Shown: positions 19,735 through 28,609 of the stretch, piece by piece
How the letters are laid out: each line of letters begins with the position of its first letter
How positions within the stretch are numbered: position 1 is the first letter of the stretch
The notes under the pieces: generated by a model
Told to the model about the DNA's origin: nothing
Database searches by the model: none
The model's input: the letters and a program-made list of their open reading frames with translations, nothing else
Assembly: GCA_963781785.1 (NCBI GenBank)
Contig: CAWAHD010000002.1
Span: forward strand, 5,146,001-5,210,000
Reading direction: 5' to 3'
From: CAWAHD01 sp963781785
GTDB lineage: Bacteria; Planctomycetota; Planctomycetia; Isosphaerales; Isosphaeraceae
DNA: 64,000 nucleotides
Program-made: the position numbers and the translations under genes

Positions 19735-20371
19735 CGCCCTGAGCCCCCGGAACGAGAAGTGAGATGGAGATGCGCTCGAAATCGTCGGGCAGCGTGGACG
19801 CCATCAGGCGATTCAGGACGCTGGTGGCGACGGCTGTGTGGAAACCGACCTGGTCGGCCTGGGCCATCGTGGATCGCTGCCACCAGAAGTCGGCGACCGG
19901 CCCCGCCACAATATCATACCAGCCTTGCCGCCCCGGGTCAGGGTGGTTGTGGGTTCGACCTGGGTTTGCGGAGGTCTGCCGGCAGTGGTGGACCAAGCTC
20001 CAGAACGGCTCGTCGTCGAAGCCCCCGCCGACAAAGTGCAAGGCGGCGAGGTTGCCTAGCTCGTCTAGCGGCACGCCAAAGCGGAGAATCACTGGATGGG
20101 TGTAGACCGTCCGCTTCGCCAACGGAATATCGTAGAATCGCTTCCAGGCCCAATGGCGGGCCTGCCGCTCGATCGTGGTTGTATAGAAGCCTCGCCCGAA
20201 GTCGGCGTCGACTTTCCCCAGGGCCGGATCAATCCCGTGGGCTTTCATGCTAGACAGGTCGTCGTTCGTGCAACCGTGCCAGAGGATGATCCGATGGTTC
20301 GATCCCGCCGGCCACGCCGGCGGGGCGTAGATTATGGGCGGGTGAGGCGGCGCCGCACCTCCAGTAGACAT
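19727..20371 (-). CDS. DUF3990-type ADP-ribosyltransferase-like protein
   Basis: 214 residues. After a proline-rich start, RIILWHGCTNDDLSSMKAHG is followed by DADFGRGFYTTTIERQARHW, the pattern that defines DUF3990 (an H-G near the first strand, then DFGxGFYxT). DUF3990 belongs to the ADP-ribosyltransferase fold, in which these blocks bind NAD, and members occur in toxin-antitoxin-like pairs with small partner genes. Here the partner would be the overlapping 72-residue gene downstream. The protein lies between two giant sigma paralogues and is read in the opposite direction. Target and activity are unknown. Confidence 0.6.
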   Translation of the reverse strand: MSTGGAAPPHPPIIYAPPAWPAGSNHRIILWHGCTNDDLSSMKAHGIDPALGKVDADFGRGFYTTTIERQARHWAWKRFYDIPLAKRTVYTHPVILRFGVPLDELGNLAALHFVGGGFDDEPFWSLVHHCRQTSANPGRTHNHPDPGRQGWYDIVAGPVADFWWQRSTMAQADQVGFHTAVATSVLNRLMASTLPDDFERISISLLVPGAQGDG

Positions 20372-20627
20372 TTGCCTTCTCTCCCCAGAGACCCGGCTAA
20401 TCCGACGCGCGTATTTAGCTTGTCAAAACAGCGACAGAGCCGAATGGTGGTAGATCGTACCAGGAAAGTTCCATGAGTCGAGGCCCACTCCCGCGAGCAG
20501 TGAAGCGCGGCGATTCCGCTCCGACGGTGATTCCCCGATAATCTGGGAATGATCGAAGCCCGAGCGCAAACTACAGGTTGGTCTGGCGGCGCGGCACCTG
20601 CTCGGTTGGCCGACCAAGGATTCCAAG

Positions 20628-23600
20628 GTGAAACTCTACAAGCAAATCGACGCGCTGCTTCGCGCCGGCACGGCCGCGGGGCTCACCGACGGCGACTTGC
20701 TCGATCGGTTCGTCGGGCGTCGCGACGAGCTCGCCGAGGCCGCGTTTACGGCGCTGGTCGACCGGCATGGCGCATTGGTCTTGCGCGTCTGCCGCCAGGT
20801 GCTGCGAAACGAGCACGACGCCGAAGAGGCCGCCCAGGCGACGTTTCTTGTGCTGGCGCGGCGAGCCAGTTCGATCCGACGTCGCGACTCCGTTGCCGCC
20901 TGGCTGCACGGCGTCGCCGTGCGAATCGCGGCCAACGCGCGCGTCGCCGCCGTCCGGCGCCGGACCCACGAGCGCCGCGGGGCCGAACTCATGGCACACG
21001 ATCAGGAAGTCGCGCGCGACGCTCAAGCGGTCGTGGACACCGACCGCTTCGACGTGCTCCACGAGGAGCTGGCACGATTGCCGCAAGCGTTCCGGTCGGT
21101 CGTTGTGGCTTGTGACCTCCAAGGCTCGACCCAGGAGCAAGCGGCCGCGCAAATGGGTTGCCCGCTGGGAACCGTCCAGAGCCGCTTGGCGCGAGGGCGG
21201 GCGAAGCTGAAAGCGCGACTGGAAAGGCGGGGCGTGGAATTCTCGGGGCTCGCGGCGGCGAGGCACATTCTCCCATCAAACTGTCCGCCACCCGCGGACT
21301 GGGCCGAGGCGACCGTGGATATGGCCATGAGATTTGCCGGCCGGCGCGCCGGGGAAGCCGCCACGTCGGCATCCGCCGCGCTCGCCGAGGAAGTAGTGAG
21401 GGCCGTGGTCCTCGGCAGGCTAACCCGCGCGGCGATTATCCTTCTGGTTGGTGCATTGCTGATCTCCGGAGCAGCCGCGTGGGTCAGGCGAGCGCGCAAG
21501 GCTGTTGCCCCTGTCGTCACAGCGAGGGACGAGCCGAAAAAAGTGGGCGTGGACCCTCCTGCACAGAAAGCGTCCAACTCGCCGGAATCGGTCACGCGAA
21601 TCATCCGAGGCATCGTCCGGGACGAGCAGGGCCGACCAGTGCCCAAGGCATGGGTGGGCAGCGGCGTCTTCCGGCGCGACGACCTGCTCATGATCCTCAC
21701 GCCGCCGGTCGGCATTCGCGAGCGCCGAGAGCCCTACCGCGACGAGCAAGGCAAGGTCGTTCCTCCTGGTCCGCTCGGCAAGTACTTCGAGCTGCTGGAC
21801 GAGACCGGGAACTGGCAGCCGCTCGATCCCGCGCGTGTCGAGCGGGCAAACCTGCCGTTTCGCGCGATCGGCGAAGCGACCGCAGAAGATTTAATTGGTG
21901 CGCCTAACAAAGAGGCGGTGCGCCCGGATCCGGCGGCTGCATCGACCAAGCCGATCGGTGCAGTTGCGGCGGGTAGGGAGCAGCCCGCGCTCCAGGTCAG
22001 AACGAGAGGCCGGTGGGAGATGCGCCGGAATTTCTGGCGCAGGACGCACTGATTCGCACCGATTCACGTGTCGTCGTTCCCGGCTTCTGGCGAACGCGTC
22101 CCGACCAGCAGCCGATCCCAGCGGATCGCACGGATGCGCAGGGCGGCTTCGTGGTGGACTCCACGATCTTCACGCAGTTCGCGCACCAGATTCACGTCGC
22201 GTCTGCCGATTTTTCGAGACCGGCGGTCCACGTCGTCCAATACGACGATCCCGACAAGCCGCTCGAAATCACGCTTTTGCCCGTGCGGCTGGTGCGCGCA
22301 CGTGTTTTTGACGAAGCTGGGGGCAATCGCGAGGGGACCGAGTACAGCATCTACGCCCTCGACGCGGCGTCGGGGTCTCTCGATCAGATCCCTGCGATCG
22401 CAGACCGCGCGGCCATGTGGTCGAGCGGTCTCCTGGAAGAGATCGACAAACCCGATTCGGACGGCGGCGCGCGGCGCCTCGAGGTCGGTCTTCCAGTGGG
22501 CCGCTACAAGGTCAACTTCCGTTCCGAGACCGTCCATCGCGTCATGGAGCTGGTCGTTCCTCCCGGCAGCGGGCCGGTGAATTTGCCCGATGTGCACCTG
22601 GAGCCCCGCGCCTGGGCCAAGCTGCTGAACAAGCAGGCTACCGAGATCGAGGCAGCCGATCTCGACGGAAGGCCCGTGAAATTGGCTGACAACAGGGGCA
22701 AGGTTGTCGTCGTCGCGTTCTGGACGAGCAAGGACGAAGATCGCTATGGGATCCTGTCTGGACTTCAGCAGGTGCAAGCGCAACTCAAGGGCCAGCCGCT
22801 CTCGATCCTGGCGATCCACGATGCCTCACTCAAATCGGTGTCAGAGCTCAAGGAGACGCTGGGAAGGCTCTCGGGCGGCTCGCGCGGGGAGATCACAATC
22901 CGTGTCCTGGTTGACCGCGCTCCGCTCGGCGAAAGCAGGACTTCCGCACCGCGGCCGCGTGCCGGCGAGCGCGGATCCGGTCAAACGGCGGATATCTACG
23001 AAGTCTCGAATGACCCGACGACGCTGGTGGTTGACAAGAACGGGCGACTGGTCTCCGTGATCGTCAATCGTTCGTTCCGGACCTGGCAATCGACGATGGG
23101 CGACAGCGGCCGTATCGTCCAGACCCCGGAAACCTGGTTCGAGACGTCCACGATCGCGATCAAGAACGCCACCGAAGTCGAGTGCCGGTCGGCCTACGAC
23201 GGTCCATTTTCCGGCAAGTCCGCTCACGTGAATTCAATCGATGGTCTCGTCGCAGCCCTTGAGTCCGCGCTTGGCTTGCCGCGGTCGCAGCCCGTGAACG
23301 CGGAGGAAATCGTTGGAACGCCCGCGATGCCGGTCTTTCCGAACGGCGAACCAGCCGTCGAAAAGCCCGCGTTGCCGGCGTTCCTGAACGGCAAGGTGAT
23401 CGATCTGGACGGCCATCCGATCGCGGGAGCGACGGTGACGAGCTCGCTCGACGAAAAGCGCGAACACGCTGTGAAAGCTGGGCCGACGGGTGAATTCGCC
23501 TACAAGACTCAGGGCGATGAATGGGACGCCCCGATCGAGGTGGCCGCGCCGGGCTTCGTCACCGAATACCTTTCCCTCCTGCCCGCAGCCACCGGCAAAC

Positions 23601-24385
23601 CCAAGACCGCCCGTGGAGAAGATGTGTTGGTCGAGCCGTCCGGGGCGATCCGGGAGCCGTTGCGGTTAGGGCCGGGGGTCACAATCGCAGGCCGGGTCGT
23701 CCGCGACGGGAAACCGGTGCCGGGCGTCGTGCTCGGCCTCAATGCGCTCGGCGCACTCGAGTATATCGATACGGGTGGTTACGCGAGCGCCACCACCGAC
23801 CAGGACGGATCATTTCGCTTCCTGCACGTCGCGCCCCAGGCGCACTACTGGGTCTTTGGCCACGGCGAGACGCTTAAAGATTTCACTGCGCTCACTCCAG
23901 TCCATGTTTTGACAAAGGAGCATGGCTCTACGTCCGAGATCGGCGATTTGCATGTACAGAAGGGCCGCACACTTGCCGGCCAGATGATCTGCTCCGACAG
24001 GAAGGGCGTCCCCGGCGGAATTGTCTTGCAAGCCTGGAACATCTACTCAGGCGAGAAGATCGTGCAAGAGGTCAATGCCGCGGGACGGTTTGAACTGCAC
24101 GGGCTTCCCGACGGTCATCTTGTCGTTTCCGTCCAGTTGCCGGAATCACCTGGATCCACCCGTTATCGACTCTCCGCTCAAAACAAGTGCCTGAACCCGC
24201 ACACAGACTTTCAGCTTCAAGGCCGGCTCGGCCGTGACGTCACGGACCTGACCATCCTACTTGAGCCGGTCCATGAACCAAACTTGCGTGCCCAGTTGGC
24301 AGGCATTTCCATCGATCCCGCCGTTCTGGCTGACTACAAGGACGCCAAGGCCGGGCCGATCACCGGCGTGGCGCCGCGGCCGTGA
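20628..24385 (+). CDS. Giant membrane-spanning ECF sigma factor, copy 3 (one frame change)
   Basis: Starts at GTG 20628 (VKLYKQIDALLRAGTAAGL) with AAGGA seven bases upstream. Sigma region 2 (EAAFTALVDRHGALVLRVCR) and region 4 (LPQAFRSVVVACDLQGSTQE) are followed by a membrane helix (AAIILLVGALLISGAAAWV), a regulatory-like segment (IIRGIVRDEQGRPVPKAWVG), a thioredoxin-like domain with FWTSKDEDRY, and repeats such as VIDLDGHPIAGATVTSS. A frame change near 22020-22045 fits one missing base. About 1250 residues when corrected, the longest of the three because of an insert around GVVVPGFWRTRP. Confidence 0.8.
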
Positions 24386-24588
24386 GCGAATCAGCGTGCG
24401 ATCAACGGGCACCCGCGCATCCGCTCGTACCGGCGGCTTGACCCAGCCCCGGCGCGGGCGATAGGATAAGATCGTTCGGGTGGACTACGGCGCGAATGGC
24501 CGGATTTACCACCGCCAGTTCGACTTACGACAAAACAACTGGCGTAGCGCCCGGCCCGGGCCACCGCTTCAGGGACGGGAGTACAACG

Positions 24589-25629
24589 TTGGAATCGGCC
24601 TTTCAGATCACGTTGAACGGCGAGCCGCGCGAGCTATCAGCGCGGCTCTCGGTAGCCGAGCTTGTGCGACGGCTCGGACTGAAACCGGAACATGTGGCCG
24701 TCGAGGTCAACAAGGCACTCGTCCCGCGGGCGCGCCAATCCCAGACGATGATCGCGCCCGGAGACGTTCTTGAGGTCGTCACCCTGGTCGGCGGCGGTGC
24801 CCCCGGCGCGACGCTTGAGGTCGACCAATTCACGATCGGAACTCACGTCTTCCGCAGCCGGTTGTTCGTAGGGACCGGCAAGTATGCCTCGCTCGAATTG
24901 ATGCGCGACTGCCTGCAGGAGAGCGGCGCCGAAGTCGTGACGATGGCAGTCCGCCGCGAGCGATTGTTTGACAAGGAGGGACGCAACCTGCTCGACTACG
25001 TCGATCCCCGCAGGTACACGATCCTGCCCAACACAGCCGGCTGCTTTTCGGCCGAGGATGCCTTGCGGACGGCCCGACTGGGCCGCGAGCTACTCGAGGG
25101 CATCGACAACCGCGGGGCCGACTGGGTCAAGCTCGAAGTGCTGGCCGACTCGCGAACTCTCCTGCCGGACCCGGTCGCGACCCTGGAAGCGACTCGTATC
25201 CTGGTCAAGGAAGGATTTCAGGTGCTGTGTTATACGAGTGACGACCCGGTGATGGCCCGCCGGCTCAAGGAAGCCGGCGCAGCCAGCGTGATGCCGGCAG
25301 GGAGCCCGATCGGCAGCGGCCAGGGAGTGCTCAATCCCAACAACATCCGGATCATTCTCGAGGATTTGAAAAAGGGCGATCCGACCTACCCGGTGATCGT
25401 CGATGCGGGCGTGGGCACGGCCAGTGACGTGACAATCGCCATGGAGCTGGGCTGCGACGGCGTGCTTCTGAACACGGGGATTGCCGGCGCGGCCGATCCG
25501 CTGCGCATGGCCCGCGCGATGCGCCTGGCCATCGAGGCTGGCTGGCTGGCTGCCCGCGCGGGACGGATTCCCCGCAAGCTTTATGCGACCGCCTCGAGCC
25601 CGACCGAAGGCCGCATCGGGGAAGGTTGA
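24589..25629 (+). CDS. thiSG: ThiS-ThiG fusion, sulfur carrier plus thiazole synthase
   Basis: One chain joins ThiS (FQITLNGEPRELSARLSVAE, ending VTLVGGGAPG) to ThiG (FRSRLFVGTGKYASLELMRD, GADWVKLEVLAD with the Schiff-base Lys, PAGSPIGSGQGVLNPNNIR, VIVDAGVGTASDVTIAMELG). ThiG makes the thiazole of thiamin from DXP, dehydroglycine and the ThiS thiocarboxylate. I prefer TTG 24589 because it lies right before the ThiS fold and follows AGGGACGGGAG; ATG 24496 is in frame but adds 31 residues unlike ThiS. In this fusion the ThiS Gly-Gly end is internal, so it is either cleaved or not used as in the free protein. No TPP riboswitch signature is visible upstream. Confidence 0.92.
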   Translation: MESAFQITLNGEPRELSARLSVAELVRRLGLKPEHVAVEVNKALVPRARQSQTMIAPGDVLEVVTLVGGGAPGATLEVDQFTIGTHVFRSRLFVGTGKYASLELMRDCLQESGAEVVTMAVRRERLFDKEGRNLLDYVDPRRYTILPNTAGCFSAEDALRTARLGRELLEGIDNRGADWVKLEVLADSRTLLPDPVATLEATRILVKEGFQVLCYTSDDPVMARRLKEAGAASVMPAGSPIGSGQGVLNPNNIRIILEDLKKGDPTYPVIVDAGVGTASDVTIAMELGCDGVLLNTGIAGAADPLRMARAMRLAIEAGWLAARAGRIPRKLYATASSPTEGRIGEG

Positions 25630-25739
25630 TCAGGCGCAAATAGGTCAGGCTGAAAGCCTGACCTACGGTATCCACTCTTCAATGATCAGGCGCAAATACG
25701 TCAGGCTGAAAGCCTGACCTACGGTATCCACTCTTCCAT
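25628..25739. repeat. Two tandem 56-bp copies of a palindromic REP-like unit
   Basis: Copies 25628-25683 and 25684-25739 differ at only a few bases. Each contains GTCAGGCT-GAA-AGCCTGAC, a perfect hairpin; in copy 1 it extends to 10-bp arms. The second copy ends exactly on the ATG of the helicase gene, and copy 1 carries an ATG at the same place. The hairpins may terminate the thiSG transcript. Related AGGCTxxxAGCCT palindromes are common as dispersed repeats in planctomycetes. Confidence 0.8.
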
Positions 25740-27723
25740 GGAAAAGCTCGACCCGGTTTCCGTCCTGGGCCCCGATGGCAAGATCGCTCGGCGGCTGCCT
25801 TCGTACGAGCACCGCAGCGAGCAGCTCGAGATGGCAGCGGCGGTCGCTCGCGCGATCGAGCGGCCGGGCCACCTCGTCGTCGAGGCCGGGACCGGCGTCG
25901 GCAAGAGCTTTGCGTACCTGGTTCCCGCAATCCAGGCCGCCGTCGCGCTCAAGAAGAAGGTCTTGGTTTCCACCCACACGATCGCGCTCCAGGAGCAGTT
26001 GGTCGGCAAAGACATTCCGTTTCTCCGATCCGTGATGGGGCTGGAATTCTCGTCGGTGCTCGTCAAGGGCCGGTCGAATTACATCAGCCTCCGCCGGCTC
26101 GGCGTGGCGATTCAGAACCAGTCCGGCCTGTTTCAGCGCGTCGAGGAATCCGATCAGCTCCAGACGATCCGGTTGTGGACGAACCAGACCGCAGACGGCA
26201 GCCGCTCCGACCTGCCTTTTGTGCCGTTTCCCGTCGTCTGGGACTCGGTGAAGAGTGAGGACGGCAACTGCCTGGGCAAGGAATGCCCGACGTACCAGGA
26301 GTGCTTTTTTTATCGAGCACGCCGCCGCGCGCAAAACGCCAACCTGCTGATCGTCAATCACGCGCTGTTCGTCATTGACCTGGCCCTGAGGGAGGCGGGC
26401 TTTCCGCTATTGCCCACGTATGACGTGGCCATCATCGACGAGGCTCACACGCTCGAAGCCGTGGCGTGTGAGCATCTGGGCACGAGGATCTCCAGCCTGG
26501 GCGTCGATCTGACCCTGGCGCGGCTGTACAACGAGCGGACGGACAAGGGCCTCCTCAAGATCCACCGCCTCGACGAGGCAATGCAGCACGTGCGGACGGC
26601 GCGGAGCGCGGGCGAGGAGTTCTTCGAGCGAGTCGCCGACTGGTATCAGCGCCAATCGGAGGGGTTCAATGGGCGGATCCGGGCGCCGCTCGGCTGGCCC
26701 GAGACCTTATCGGAAGAGCTGCGCAAGCTCGCGACCGCAATCGGCCGGGGTGCGGATCAAATCGAGGCCAAGACGCAGAAGATCGAGCTCGAGGCGGCCG
26801 ACCAGCGGTGCCGGACACTGGCGGACCAGATCGCGGACTGGCTGCGCCAGCCCACTGCCAAGAACGTCTCCTGGGTCGAGCTCGAGCACCAGCCCCGGCT
26901 GCGCGTCCGGCTGGCATCGGCCCCGCTGGATGTGGCTCCCGAGCTCAAACGCCTGCTGTTCCGCTCGGTGCCGACCTGCGTCTTGACCTCGGCCACCCTG
27001 TGCGTCGGCAAGCCCCCCAGGTTCGACTTCGTGAAAACCAGGCTGGGCATCAACGACGCCGAGAACCTCGCGGTGGGCAGCCCGTTCGATTACGCCCGCC
27101 AGGTGACCGTCTATCTGCCGACAAACCTTCCGGACCCGTCCGATCGGCCCGACCTGTTCGAGCGTGAGGCCATCCGCGCGATCGCTCACTACCTTGACAA
27201 GACCAACGGCAAGGCGTTTGTCCTGTTCACGTCGTTCAAGATGCTGACCGCCGCCGCCCGCGTGTTGACGCCATGGCTGAAGCAGCGAAAGATCGCCCTG
27301 TTTTCTCAGGCCGACGGGATGCCCCGCTCGAAGATGGTCGAGCAGTTCAAGGCCGACTTGAACAGCGTCATTTTCGGTGTCGACACCTTCTGGCAGGGAG
27401 TGGACGTACCGGGCGATGCGCTCTCGAACGTGATCATCACGCGGCTGCCGTTTTCCGTCCCGAGCCATCCGCTTCTGGAAGCGCGGCTGGAGTTCATTCG
27501 CAGCCAGGGCGGCAGCCCGTTCAACGAGTACCAGGTTCCTGAAGCCGTGATCAAGCTCAAGCAAGGCTTCGGCCGGTTGATCCGCACCAAGACCGACCGT
27601 GGGATCGTCGTGATTCTCGACCCGCGGATCTTGACCAAGCCCTACGGCAGCAAGTTCCTGAATTCGCTGCCCCAGTGCCCGCGGGTCGTGGAGGAGCCTT
27701 CGCTGGGAGACGCGTTGAGCTAG
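25738..27723 (+). CDS. dinG: DinG/XPD-like ATP-dependent DNA helicase
   Basis: 661 residues. Superfamily 2 helicase motifs: Walker A VEAGTGVGKSFAYLVPA, motif Ia VLVSTHTIALQEQL, motif II IIDEAHTLE, motif III VLTSATLC, motif V/VI region IFGVDTFWQGVDVPGDAL and KLKQGFGRLIRTKTDRG. Between motifs Ia and II three cysteines, spaced as NC-x4-C-x5-C (GNCLGKECPTYQECFF), match three of the four [4Fe-4S] ligands of the XPD/DinG family. The usual first ligand, in the GRSNYxC position, is replaced (GRSNYISLRR). The cluster may therefore be absent or differently bound. DinG unwinds 5'-to-3' and resolves R-loops and G-quadruplexes in other bacteria. The start codon lies at the end of a repeat unit. Confidence 0.85.
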   Translation: MEKLDPVSVLGPDGKIARRLPSYEHRSEQLEMAAAVARAIERPGHLVVEAGTGVGKSFAYLVPAIQAAVALKKKVLVSTHTIALQEQLVGKDIPFLRSVMGLEFSSVLVKGRSNYISLRRLGVAIQNQSGLFQRVEESDQLQTIRLWTNQTADGSRSDLPFVPFPVVWDSVKSEDGNCLGKECPTYQECFFYRARRRAQNANLLIVNHALFVIDLALREAGFPLLPTYDVAIIDEAHTLEAVACEHLGTRISSLGVDLTLARLYNERTDKGLLKIHRLDEAMQHVRTARSAGEEFFERVADWYQRQSEGFNGRIRAPLGWPETLSEELRKLATAIGRGADQIEAKTQKIELEAADQRCRTLADQIADWLRQPTAKNVSWVELEHQPRLRVRLASAPLDVAPELKRLLFRSVPTCVLTSATLCVGKPPRFDFVKTRLGINDAENLAVGSPFDYARQVTVYLPTNLPDPSDRPDLFEREAIRAIAHYLDKTNGKAFVLFTSFKMLTAAARVLTPWLKQRKIALFSQADGMPRSKMVEQFKADLNSVIFGVDTFWQGVDVPGDALSNVIITRLPFSVPSHPLLEARLEFIRSQGGSPFNEYQVPEAVIKLKQGFGRLIRTKTDRGIVVILDPRILTKPYGSKFLNSLPQCPRVVEEPSLGDALS

Positions 27724-27787
27724 GCATCGAGACGCCGCCGGCCGACGGCGATATGATACAGTGTTAACCAACCGGAGGAGGTGCTCG

Positions 27788-28024
27788 ATGGCCGAAACGT
27801 ACGTGGGTGAAGTCCGCGATGGGGTCGTGGTCTTTGAGGGCACGCCCCCGCCTTTGCCGCCCGGCACAAGGGTTCGCGTCCAGCCGATCGGGCCGGATGA
27901 GGAAAAGGATACGACGCCGACGCTGGCCGAGCGACTGAAGTCGGTCATCGGCGCGGTCAAGGGGCTACCCCCCGATCTGGCCGAGCAGCACGACCACTAC
28001 ATTCACGGTACGCCGAAGCGATGA
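27788..28024 (+). CDS. VapB-like antitoxin
   Basis: 78 residues from ATG 27788, preceded at six bases by a strong GGAGGAGG. The N-terminal MAETYVGEVRDGVVVFEG and PPLPPGTRVRVQPIG form a short beta-rich domain of the AF2212/DUF104-like kind used by some antitoxins, and the C-terminal TLAERLKSVIGAVKGLPPDL is helical and ends in a region that would bind the toxin. Its stop overlaps the next ATG as ATGA. A possible -10 (TATGAT) lies at 27752-27757 with no clear -35. Confidence 0.72.
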   Translation: MAETYVGEVRDGVVVFEGTPPPLPPGTRVRVQPIGPDEEKDTTPTLAERLKSVIGAVKGLPPDLAEQHDHYIHGTPKR

Positions 28025-28422
28025 GGACCACATTCGCCGACACCTTCTTCTACCTCGCTCTCGTCAACGAGGACGACCAAGCTCACGAGCGGGCTGTCGG
28101 GGCTTCCGAGACCTGGAGGGGCCGGTTCGTGACCACGGCTTGGGTCATGACCGAAGTCGCCGATGCCTTGTGCGCTCCTGCCCATCGACGCACTTTCACC
28201 GCGCTCTTGGCGCTCTTGCGGTCAGATCCGGACACGGAGATCATCCCGCCCGACGAATCCCTCTTTGATCGAGGAGCGCACCGCTACGCGGACCGCCCCG
28301 ACAAGGACTGGAGCCTTACGGATTGCATCCCGTTCGTCGTGATGACCGATCGCGGCCTCTCGGATGCCCTGACCGGCGACCACCACTTCGAGCAGGCCGG
28401 CTTCCGTGCTACATTGCGATAG
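28021..28422 (+). CDS. vapC: PIN-domain VapC-like ribonuclease toxin
   Basis: 133 residues. PIN-fold acidic residues are visible: FADTFFYLALVNEDDQAH at the N-terminus, VMTEVADAL in the middle, DWSLTDCIPFVVMTDRG and the final GDHHFEQAGF. VapC toxins cut tRNA or rRNA. It overlaps the antitoxin gene by four bases, so the pair is translationally coupled. No frameshift. The RNA target cannot be read from the sequence. Confidence 0.85.
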   Translation: MRTTFADTFFYLALVNEDDQAHERAVGASETWRGRFVTTAWVMTEVADALCAPAHRRTFTALLALLRSDPDTEIIPPDESLFDRGAHRYADRPDKDWSLTDCIPFVVMTDRGLSDALTGDHHFEQAGFRATLR

Positions 28423-28609
28423 GCGTGAGTCGCTCCATCCGGCGAGTACGGATTGCAGGAACGGGAAAACCGGTTATCTTGGCGTCTCAGTGGATCCAAC
28501 CTGCCCGGGCCCGTACACGTCGAGCCGATCGCATGGCGGCCGCAGACGCTAGACTGGGATCGTCGAGCAGGAAGCCCCGGCACCAAGTACCTGACGAGGG
28601 ATTGGCGAC

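Noticed and set aside
24386..24588. TPP riboswitch upstream of the thiSG fusion
   Set aside because: The conserved CTGAGA and ACCTGA blocks are absent from the leader.
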